The notes under the pieces are model-generated. The model was not told the origin of the DNA. It was given only the letters and a program-made list of their open reading frames with translations, and did not search any database. From the NCBI GenBank assembly GCA_015233935.1, contig JADFXB010000007.1, positions 1 through 64,000 on the forward strand: a stretch of 64,000 nucleotides of DNA, in the 5' to 3' direction. Both the position numbers and the translations under genes were made by a program. Position 1 is the stretch's first letter. Each line of letters starts with the position of its first letter. The DNA is from Magnetococcales bacterium (lineage in GTDB: Bacteria > Pseudomonadota > Magnetococcia > Magnetococcales > JADFXB01). Shown one piece after another: positions 42,733 through 49,290 of this stretch.

Positions 42733-43274
42733 GGAAATGTTCCCTGCCGGGAGACAAGGGCTTGTTGCAGGATGGTGGCATCATCAGGGGAGAAGGCCAC
42801 CAGCAGTACCCGTTCCATGGCACTTGGAAATTCCTGTAAAAACCCTTGAATGGTATCCACGGCAATGCTGGCGGCCTCTTCCTTGGGGTAGCCATAAATG
42901 CCGGTACTAATGCCTGGGAAGGCAATGGAGGTAACACCGTTTTGCCGCGCTACCTGCAAACAATTCCGGTAACAGGCGGCAAGATTTGCCGCTGGATTGG
43001 GATCCCGATCATAAATAGGCCCCACCGTATGGATCACATAACGGGCCGCCAGTTGACCACCGGTGGTCATCACCGCCTGACCCGTGGGTAGCCCCTGGGG
43101 ATATTTTTCTTTTCGCAAGCGTTGGCAGGCATCCAGAATAGCGGGACCGCCTGCACGATGGATGGCCCCATCCACACCGCCCCCACCCAACAGGGAGCTG
43201 TTGGCTGCATTGACGATGGCATCCACCGTGAGTCGGGTAATATCTCCTGTGATCACCTGGATTGATGTGCTCAT
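42729..43274 (-). CDS. Macro-domain protein (ADP-ribose-binding)
   Basis: 181 residues from the ATG at 43274, preceded by GAGAGGG; the frame is open to 43343. Macro domain: IQVITGDITRLTVDAIVNAA, NSSLLGGGGVDGAIHRAGG, CQRLRKEKYPQGLPTGQAVM and AFPGISTGIYGYP, all four typical of YmdB/MacroD-type proteins that hydrolyse O-acetyl-ADP-ribose or bind ADP-ribose. Overlaps the Rossmann-GGDEF gene by four bases. Divergent from the lytic transglycosylase gene. Family call is strong; substrate not. Confidence 0.92.
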   Translation of the reverse strand: MSTSIQVITGDITRLTVDAIVNAANSSLLGGGGVDGAIHRAGGPAILDACQRLRKEKYPQGLPTGQAVMTTGGQLAARYVIHTVGPIYDRDPNPAANLAACYRNCLQVARQNGVTSIAFPGISTGIYGYPKEEAASIAVDTIQGFLQEFPSAMERVLLVAFSPDDATILQQALVSRQGTFP

Positions 43275-43451
43275 ACCCTCTCGCCCCTCCAACCAACCTG
43301 TCATCTTTGAATGATTGACCATACTAATGGAAATGACAAGCAAGGCTTATGCAAAATTCGCCAGAATGTAAAAAATTTTTTCCATTCTGGCATCGGAGTT
43401 GCTGGTCTGTTCCCCAGGAGTAAAATCTATCTGGTAGGAAAGGACAGGGCC

Positions 43452-44183
43452 ATGATTCAAGGTTTGATCTCTCCCATGGCGGGGTTGCCTTTAGCACCGG
43501 GTAGCACCATGGGGGCTACCGGCGGTGGAATGCCCTTTGTGGAAATGCTGAATTCGGCCATGCAACGCTCATCGCAAGTACCGGATGGTCAACCGTTGCC
43601 CAGTCAGACTGTCAATATGTTGGCACAAGCCATGATGGCGGCCTTGTTGCAGACCGGCAGTTTTGGGGGTGGTGGTCTTTCCATGCCGTCCATGGGTTAT
43701 CGCTTACAAAGTCTGCCGGGATTTCAACCGCAAGGTGTGGGAAGCCAGCCCACCAATCCTCCACCTCCCGACATTTCTCCGCTGCCCACCAACGGGGAGC
43801 AACGTTATGAGGCCATCATCCGGCAAGCTGCCCGTCGCTATGGGGTGGATGAATCCTTGATCAAGGCGGTGATTCAGACTGAGAGCAGTTTCAACCCGCA
43901 GGCGGTTTCCCATGCCGGGGCAGAGGGACTTATGCAATTGATGCCTGCCACAGCGGCAGAGCTGGGGGTGCAGGATTCTTTTAATCCCGAGCAGAATATC
44001 ATGGGGGGAACCCAATATTTGAGTCGTCTGCTCAGCCGTTACCAGGGCAATACCCGGTTGGCTCTATCGGCCTATAATTGGGGCATGGGCAATGTGGAGC
44101 GCAATCCGGAAAAAATGCCAACAGAAACCCGCAACTATGTATCCCGCATCATGGGCATGCTGGAGGGTGGTTCCGCCGCCTGA
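43452..44183 (+). CDS. Lytic transglycosylase, SLT domain
   Basis: 243 residues from the ATG at 43452 (AGGAAAGGAC upstream). The first ~115 residues are Met-, Gly- and Pro-rich and low complexity. Residues ~120-235 form an SLT (goose-type lysozyme-like) domain: VDESLIKAVIQTESSFNPQA (catalytic Glu), AGAEGLMQLMPATAAELG, NIMGGTQYLSRLLSRYQG and ALSAYNWGMGNVERN. It cleaves peptidoglycan. No obvious signal peptide, so it may be secreted through the flagellar apparatus; the nearby flagellin and FlaG genes fit that. Overlaps hemH by 49 bp at the 3' ends. Confidence 0.85.
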   Translation: MIQGLISPMAGLPLAPGSTMGATGGGMPFVEMLNSAMQRSSQVPDGQPLPSQTVNMLAQAMMAALLQTGSFGGGGLSMPSMGYRLQSLPGFQPQGVGSQPTNPPPPDISPLPTNGEQRYEAIIRQAARRYGVDESLIKAVIQTESSFNPQAVSHAGAEGLMQLMPATAAELGVQDSFNPEQNIMGGTQYLSRLLSRYQGNTRLALSAYNWGMGNVERNPEKMPTETRNYVSRIMGMLEGGSAA

Positions 44184-45169
44184 AGCCAGCCTGCCAACTC
44201 CTCTTTGATCAGGGTGGTCAGAGCGGCCACCCAAGCGGCCTCGCTGTTGAGACAGGGAACGGTGGCATAGAATTCACCACCGGCTGCCAGGAAGCTCTCC
44301 TTGCCAGTGTGACCAATCTCTTCCAAGGTTTCCAGACAATCGGCAGCAAAGCCAGGGGTGACCACAACCACCTGTTTGATGCCCTGTTCCGGTAAAATCC
44401 GTAAAAGTTCATCGGTGGCGGGTAACAGCCAGGGTTCCTTGCCGAAGCGGGATTGATAGCTCAAACGCCATTGATGGGGAACCAGGTCCAATTGACTGGC
44501 CAGCAAACGGGCGGTTGCTTCGCAATGGATTGCATAGGGGTCGCCCTGGTCCACATAACGTTGGGGCAATCCGTGAAAGGAGATCAACAGGTGGGCCTCT
44601 GGGGAGGCGTTTAAATAGGGTCGCACACTGGTGGCAAGGGCGGCGATGTAGGCCGGGTGGTCGTAATAGGGTAGCGCGGTGCGACTGGCCGGCGTGAGAG
44701 GCAAATCCGCCAGCAGGGCATGAAATCGGGCATGACAAGAGGCGGTGGTGGTCCCGGAATATTGGGGAAACAGGGGAAACAATAAAATGCCTGCCACCTT
44801 TTGTTCATAAAGTTCTGCCACCACCTGGTCAAGGGAGGGTTGACCATAGCGCATGGCATGGCGCACCAGAAGCTGGGGATGGTGCAGGGATTGGGCAACG
44901 GCAGCGGTCAACTGGCGGGTATGGTAAAACAAAGGCATCCCCTGACCAGGAATTTGAATTTTTTCATAGAGGGGACGCAAACGGCGGGGACGGCGGCGGG
45001 AGATGATGCCAAACAGCAAGGGCAACCACCACCAGCGCGGGGCGTCCACCACCCGTTGATCTTGCAAAAATTCTCTTAAAAATGCCCCAATATCGGCCTC
45101 ACGGGTGCTGGCGGGGGCACCCAATTGCATTAAAACAACGCCAAAGGTGGGAGAATGGTCGCTTGTCAT
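44135..45169 (-). CDS. hemH: Ferrochelatase
   Basis: 344 residues with the ferrochelatase layout: GVVLMQLGAPASTREADIG, ALLADLPLTPASRTALPYYD, LLISFHGLPQRYVDQGDPY (active-site His in SFHGLP) and WRLSYQSRFGKEPWLLPATD, then VVVVTPGFAADCLETLEEIG (second conserved region, Glu). It inserts Fe2+ into protoporphyrin IX, the last step of haem synthesis. Overlaps a small unknown gene by four bases (ATGA) and the lytic transglycosylase gene at its 3' end. The other haem genes hemE, hemN and hemY are about 9.5 kb away. Confidence 0.93.
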   Translation of the reverse strand: MTSDHSPTFGVVLMQLGAPASTREADIGAFLREFLQDQRVVDAPRWWWLPLLFGIISRRRPRRLRPLYEKIQIPGQGMPLFYHTRQLTAAVAQSLHHPQLLVRHAMRYGQPSLDQVVAELYEQKVAGILLFPLFPQYSGTTTASCHARFHALLADLPLTPASRTALPYYDHPAYIAALATSVRPYLNASPEAHLLISFHGLPQRYVDQGDPYAIHCEATARLLASQLDLVPHQWRLSYQSRFGKEPWLLPATDELLRILPEQGIKQVVVVTPGFAADCLETLEEIGHTGKESFLAAGGEFYATVPCLNSEAAWVAALTTLIKEELAGWLQAAEPPSSMPMMRDT

Positions 45170-45438
45170 GTGTGTTTGAGTTCGTTGGCAATGCGTTCCA
45201 CGATTTGGGCAAACTCTGCAGCCCTTGCTCCTTGATCAAAGGAAGGATCAAGATGGGCGGCATCGTATTGCAAAAGGGCCAGAAAGGTGGCCCTGTCTCC
45301 CTGATAAGTGATCAAACGGGGTTGCCCTCCTCCCACCGGATTCAATCGATTATCCTGGCCGGAGATGGTCTTGATGCCATTTTTCACACAGCGACGGATC
45401 AAACGTTCCATGGGAGTGGATTCATCACGACGGCTCAT
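45166..45438 (-). CDS. Hypothetical protein coupled to hemH
   Basis: 90 residues, MSRRDESTPMERLIRRCVKN at the start, then beta-like PRLITYQGDRATFLALLQYD and a helical tail (AAEFAQIVERIANELKH). No domain recognised. Its stop overlaps the hemH start (ATGA), so it is translated with ferrochelatase. The start has GAGCAAC-type weak signal upstream. No signal peptide or membrane segment. Confidence 0.6.
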   Translation of the reverse strand: MSRRDESTPMERLIRRCVKNGIKTISGQDNRLNPVGGGQPRLITYQGDRATFLALLQYDAAHLDPSFDQGARAAEFAQIVERIANELKHT

Positions 45439-45751
45439 GAGTTGCTCCTGATTCGGTACCGGTTTGTTTCTGCTTCTTTAAGGGTACTAACATTACTTGA
45501 AACTTTCTTGGACAGAAATGAAAATATTTTGCTAATATCAAGTAGGAGCAAGGAGGGAAAAAAAGGTTCAACCTCCTGTCTTTTGCAGCCGATAAGAAGG
45601 ATAATCCCGGTATGGACGGGGTGCTGACATGGGCTGTATTATTTTTTCTATGCAAAGGGTAGAGTTGGCCCCACCAAAAGTACAACTCCTTGATGCCATG
45701 GATGGCCGCAAGAGCTTGATATAGTAGAATTTAACATGGAGGACTCCGATT
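45439..45751. other. Intergenic region carrying the flagellin promoter
   Basis: About 313 bp between divergent genes. Apart from the GCCGATAA element given separately I see no other structure; a minus-strand frame running from the flagellin gene through this region is only an antisense shadow. Confidence 0.5.
45589..45596 (+). promoter_or_regulatory. Candidate sigma-28 (FliA) -10 element for flagellin
   Basis: GCCGATAA at 45589-45596 is an exact match to the -10 consensus of flagellar sigma-28 promoters and lies about 155 bp upstream of the flagellin start. The expected TAAAGTTT about 11 bases before it is not present (the sequence reads CAACCTCC), so this is partial support only. Confidence 0.4.
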
Positions 45752-46579
45752 ATGGCCATGTACATCAACACCAACGTGGCATCTCTGAATGCGCGGCGGA
45801 ATCTGGAAAAATCGACCAACGTTTTAGGTAAAACCTTCAATCGGTTGGCATCGGGACTGCGGATTAATTCTGCGGCGGATGATGCGGCTGGTTTGGCCAT
45901 TACCATGCGCATGACCTCTCAGGTCCGCGGCCTCAATCAAGCCCAACGCAACGCCAATGATGGGGTATCCCTGGTGCAGGTTGCGGAAGGTGCCCTGGAA
46001 GAAACCACCGCAGCCTTGCAACGGATGCGTGAACTGGCGGTACAGGCTGGCAACGACATCTACTCCTCTGCAGATCGTTCCAATCTGCAAAAGGAGATCG
46101 GCCAGCTGTTGAGCGAAGTACAACGCATTGCCACCCAGACCCAGTTCAATGGCATGTCCCTGTTGACCGGCTCCTTTGACAATAAAATGTTTCAGGTGGG
46201 TGCCTTTTCTGGTCAGGTGATCTCTTTCTCTATCCTGGCGGCCTCCAATGCAGCGTTGGGTATCAGCGGAACCACCCAAATCGACGTTTCCACTTATGGA
46301 GCAGCCTCCACCGCCATTGCACAGATTGACAAGGCGTTGAGCAGTATCAGCGATCTGCGGGCCAATTTGGGTGCGGTGCAAAACCGTTTTGAATCCACCA
46401 TCGCCAACCTGGCCAATGTGGTGGAAAATATTTCCGCAGCACGCTCTCGTATTGAGGATGCGGACCTGGCGGATGAAACTTCCCGACTGACCAAGAACTC
46501 TATTCTACAGCAGGCTGGAACAGCCATTCTGGCCCAGGCCAACCAGCAACCCCAGTTAGCCTTGCAATTACTCGGTTAA
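45752..46579 (+). CDS. fliC: Flagellin
   Basis: 275 residues, a short flagellin. N-terminal D0/D1: MYINTNVASLNARRNLEK, LASGLRINSAADDAAGLAI, RGLNQAQRNANDGVSLVQVA. C-terminal D1/D0: LGAVQNRFESTIANLANVVE, RIEDADLADETSRLTKNSIL and AILAQANQQPQLALQLL. The variable middle is only about 100 residues. GGAGG lies nine bases upstream of the ATG. It is exported by the flagellar type III apparatus to form the filament; a second ATG two codons in is possible. Confidence 0.95.
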   Translation: MAMYINTNVASLNARRNLEKSTNVLGKTFNRLASGLRINSAADDAAGLAITMRMTSQVRGLNQAQRNANDGVSLVQVAEGALEETTAALQRMRELAVQAGNDIYSSADRSNLQKEIGQLLSEVQRIATQTQFNGMSLLTGSFDNKMFQVGAFSGQVISFSILAASNAALGISGTTQIDVSTYGAASTAIAQIDKALSSISDLRANLGAVQNRFESTIANLANVVENISAARSRIEDADLADETSRLTKNSILQQAGTAILAQANQQPQLALQLLG

Positions 46580-46638
46580 ACCCAAGGCTTGACGGACCAA
46601 CTGCACAGGGAAGGCTGAACCAATAGAGGAGAAATAAG

Positions 46639-47049
46639 ATGACCGGGATTGCTGGCGTGCCAGCCAGCATCCTACCACCCGTTGGGGGGGATGCTGGTGC
46701 TTCATCAGAAGTCAAGCGTAGTCAGGATGCTGGGACTTCATCAGAACTCAAACGTAGTCAGATGGAACGAGCTTATCAGCAGGAGAGCAACAGCTCTGGC
46801 AAGGCTGAACCAGTTTCGGCGGGCAACCTGGAAAAAATGGTAAAGGATGCCAATCAATCCTTGTCGGCCATAACCTCGTTGCACATCAGTCTGGACAGGG
46901 AAAACAATCAAATGGTTGTGCAGGTGATCGATAAAGCCAACGACAACAAGATCATCCGCCAGTTTCCCTCAGAGCATGTCATGGAGCTGTCCAAACGTAT
47001 CGATGCTTTGCGAGAGTTGAAGGGTTTCTTGTTCAACACCAAAGCGTGA
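46639..47049 (+). CDS. flaG: FlaG family flagellar protein
   Basis: 136 residues: a Ser/Lys-rich N-terminal half and a C-terminal FlaG domain (LHISLDRENNQMVVQVIDKA, IIRQFPSEHVMELSKRIDAL). FlaG affects filament length in other bacteria. Residues 18-41 are an exact-style duplication of 12 residues (DAGASSEVKRSQ, DAGTSSELKRSQ). Follows fliC by 59 bp and ends at a strong terminator. GAGGAG lies upstream of the ATG. Confidence 0.88.
   Translation: MTGIAGVPASILPPVGGDAGASSEVKRSQDAGTSSELKRSQMERAYQQESNSSGKAEPVSAGNLEKMVKDANQSLSAITSLHISLDRENNQMVVQVIDKANDNKIIRQFPSEHVMELSKRIDALRELKGFLFNTKA
46690..46761 (+). repeat. 36 bp tandem duplication inside flaG
   Basis: Two adjacent 36 bp units, 46690-46725 and 46726-46761, both beginning GATGCTGG and ending CGTAGTCAG, differ at a few bases and encode the repeated 12-residue unit in the N-terminal linker of FlaG. 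Confidence 0.85.
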
Positions 47050-47054
47050 ATGTT

Positions 47055-47085
47055 AAAAGCCGCCGTAAAAACGGCGGCTTTTTTC
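47055..47085 (+). terminator. Intrinsic terminator after flaG
   Basis: AAAAGCCGCCGT (47055-47066), loop AAAA, and ACGGCGGCTTTT (47071-47082) followed by further T residues. Textbook GC-rich hairpin plus T run. Confidence 0.92.
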
Positions 47086-47227
47086 CTCCCTCCCTGCTTA
47101 AGGGGCCATAAAGCATTGCATCAACGTGGAAACACCTCTACAATAAGATTGGGTAAATTCTATCTTATTGGCCACGTCGTGTCTTGGATGGATGCATGGC
47201 AGGCTGTTACAGCGGTGGGAGCAAATG

Positions 47228-47596
47228 ATGACCAGCACCGGTTCCATTTCCGAAACAGACCTGCAAGGGTTGAGTCAGCTTGAAATATTGATCAAGTTGT
47301 ATGAGGGGGCCATCGGCTTTTTGCAAACGGCTGTTGAGGCCATGCAAAAGGAGCAGGAGTCGGTAGCCAAGCCTCTCATCGAGCGCACCCGACGCATCAT
47401 TCAGGAGTTCAAGCGCACCCTGGATCATGAAAGCGGCGGTGACCTGGCCCGACAGTTGGATGATCTGTATGATTTTATGCTGGATAATTTGGACAAAGGG
47501 GAGTTAACGGGTGATACCGCCCCTCTGAGCCATGTGGTGCAACTGCTGAACACCTTACTGGATGGATGGCGCAACGCTATTCCCAAGGAAGGTTGA
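47228..47596 (+). CDS. FliS-like flagellar export chaperone, copy 1
   Basis: 122 residues from the ATG at 47228 (GGGAG seven bases upstream; ATG at 47225 is an alternative). Similar throughout to the next gene: LEILIKLYEGAIGFLQTAVE, IERTRRIIQEFKRTLDHES, LDDLYDFMLDNLDK and LLNTLLDGWRNAI, the four-helix FliS pattern with LYxGAI and LxxLYxxxxxxL. FliS keeps flagellin unfolded before export. It is more divergent from classical FliS than copy 2. Confidence 0.8.
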   Translation: MTSTGSISETDLQGLSQLEILIKLYEGAIGFLQTAVEAMQKEQESVAKPLIERTRRIIQEFKRTLDHESGGDLARQLDDLYDFMLDNLDKGELTGDTAPLSHVVQLLNTLLDGWRNAIPKEG

Positions 47597-47640
47597 TCGT
47601 TTTTTACCCAAACTGACCCTTGTATGGAGGATTGGAAACC

Positions 47641-48063
47641 ATGTCTTACGGGCTGCAAAGATATCAGAAAGCCCGAGCGGATACCACATCACGGGAGGAT
47701 ATTCTTCTCATGTTGTATGAGGGGGCTATTCGCTTTCTCAATCAGTCCATTGTGGAATTTGAAGACAAGGGCAATTTGGCCGAGCATAAACGCTTGCTGG
47801 GACGGGGACGCTCCATTATTGAAGAGTTCCAAAACACCCTGGATTTTGAAAAGGGGATGGAAATTGCCACCAATTTGTTTGAGCTTTATGAATACATGCT
47901 TTATGCCTTGACGCAAGCCAACGTCACCCGGGATATGGAACATGTACGTAGCGTTGTCCGGGTTTTGGAAATATTACTGGATGGCTGGCGGGGAGCGGCC
48001 AAACAGGTGAAGAGCGGTGTTGTCAATCCCAATCCGTTGGGTATGCGGTTGGAAGGGGTTTGA
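47641..48063 (+). CDS. fliS: FliS, flagellin export chaperone
   Basis: 140 residues from the ATG at 47641; TGGAGGATTGG lies upstream. FliS motifs: SYGLQRYQKARADTTSREDI, LLMLYEGAIRFLNQSIVEFE, RGRSIIEEFQNTLDFEKG, NLFELYEYMLYALTQANV and VVRVLEILLDGWRGA. Binds the C-terminal region of flagellin and delivers it for export. Second of two adjacent FliS-type genes, 44 bp after the first. Confidence 0.9.
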   Translation: MSYGLQRYQKARADTTSREDILLMLYEGAIRFLNQSIVEFEDKGNLAEHKRLLGRGRSIIEEFQNTLDFEKGMEIATNLFELYEYMLYALTQANVTRDMEHVRSVVRVLEILLDGWRGAAKQVKSGVVNPNPLGMRLEGV

Positions 48064-48117
48064 CCTTTGCGGCATACATGAGAACGGCTTTGTTCCAATG
48101 ACCACAAGGGAACACAA

Positions 48118-48462
48118 ATGAGCCAGTTGGAAGAAATTCTGGATCGGTTGGAATCCCTGATGGCCACCCTTTTACAAAAAGAGTGGGATGAGTCGTTTCT
48201 TGATCAATTTCAAATAGGCTGGCAAGTCAGTATGGGACAGCTTGAACAGGCCAGCAGCGATCCTTCCTTAACCCCCGCCGTCCGCGCTCAGTGCAAACAA
48301 CGTTTGCAGAGTTTATTGGCCGACCTCCCGCAAGCACAACAGCGGTTGAATCTGGATTTATCGGAAACCTCCCGCTTGCTCTATCAAGAAAATCAACGCG
48401 CCAACACCCTGGGCAAAAGCCAGATGCAAAAATCTGGTCGCTTTATGTATCGTAAGGCGTAA
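48118..48462 (+). CDS. Hypothetical helical protein in flagellar cluster (FliT position)
   Basis: 114 residues, all helical (LEEILDRLESLMATLLQKEW, AQCKQRLQSLLADLPQAQQR, LYQENQRANTLGKSQMQ). It follows fliS at the place often taken by FliT, another flagellar chaperone, and has similar size and helix content, but no specific FliT motif is visible. Probably a flagellar chaperone or regulator. Confidence 0.65.
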   Translation: MSQLEEILDRLESLMATLLQKEWDESFLDQFQIGWQVSMGQLEQASSDPSLTPAVRAQCKQRLQSLLADLPQAQQRLNLDLSETSRLLYQENQRANTLGKSQMQKSGRFMYRKA

Positions 48463-48484
48463 CGGGTCTTTAGTAAGTATCCTC

Positions 48485-48952
48485 ATGATGATTCAAAAAA
48501 TTATCTCCGGCGGACAAACAGGGGTGGATCGGGCAGCCTTGGATTTTGCCATCCTGCACGGCATTGACCATGGGGGATGGTGTCCCAAAGGTCGCTTGGC
48601 CGAAGATGGCATCCTTCCCCCTCATTACAAACTGGTGGAAACCCCCTTAAGCCGCTACAACCAACGCACCCATTGGAACATTCTGGATTCCCATGGCACA
48701 TTGATCATTCGACGCGAAACCTTGTCTGGCGGGACCGCATTGACCTGGCAATTGGCCAAAACCGCCAACCGTCCCCGTTTTGCCGTCATCTTGCCAGATA
48801 AGGTAGACCTCCAAGGGGTACGCCACTGGATCTCGGAACATTCCATCCAAGTATTGAACATTGCTGGCCCCCGTGAATCCGAGAATTTGGGGATCTATCA
48901 GGAGAGTTTATTGTTTTTGAAGGAGTTATTCGCTGGTGGAATTCCTGCTTAA
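48485..48952 (+). CDS. Putative molybdenum-carrier/SLOG-type nucleotide-binding protein
   Basis: 155 residues. IISGGQTGVDRAALDFAILH at the start is the signature of the family annotated as putative molybdenum carriers (SLOG/LOG-like Rossmann fold), with GGWCPKGRLAEDG and LIIRRETLSGGTALTW downstream. In SLOG relatives such motifs bind nucleotides. Function unproved; a formate dehydrogenase (Mo or W enzyme) is encoded about 9 kb away. Start may be either of two adjacent ATGs. Confidence 0.75.
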   Translation: MMIQKIISGGQTGVDRAALDFAILHGIDHGGWCPKGRLAEDGILPPHYKLVETPLSRYNQRTHWNILDSHGTLIIRRETLSGGTALTWQLAKTANRPRFAVILPDKVDLQGVRHWISEHSIQVLNIAGPRESENLGIYQESLLFLKELFAGGIPA

Positions 48953-49290
48953 GGGAGAGAATTCCAGAACCTTGGATGGATAGAGGGATGCGAGTTGTTA
49001 AATAATCAATGTAAGAAATTGTTACAAAAACTTACACTTCATCAGCTACACCCGATCATTTCCAAATGTATTTTGTGCCGAAATAGATATCAGCTCCTCC
49101 ACAGATCATCATATTCAATAATGGACTCCATCACACTTGCAGATGATAATGCATCCCAAAATATAATTTTCAAATAGCCAGCATAATTATATATCCCCTT
49201 GCAATATCTTCACTGCTGTAACTAAACCAGGAACTATGCTAGATTCAATAGAATGATAGAATATATACCGATGTATGAGAGGAAAATTGC
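48953..49290. other. AT-rich intergenic region
   Basis: About 338 bp with no supported gene or clear promoter consensus. AT-rich in the middle (49150-49270). The MCP gene that follows has GAGAGGAAAA upstream of its ATG. Confidence 0.4.
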
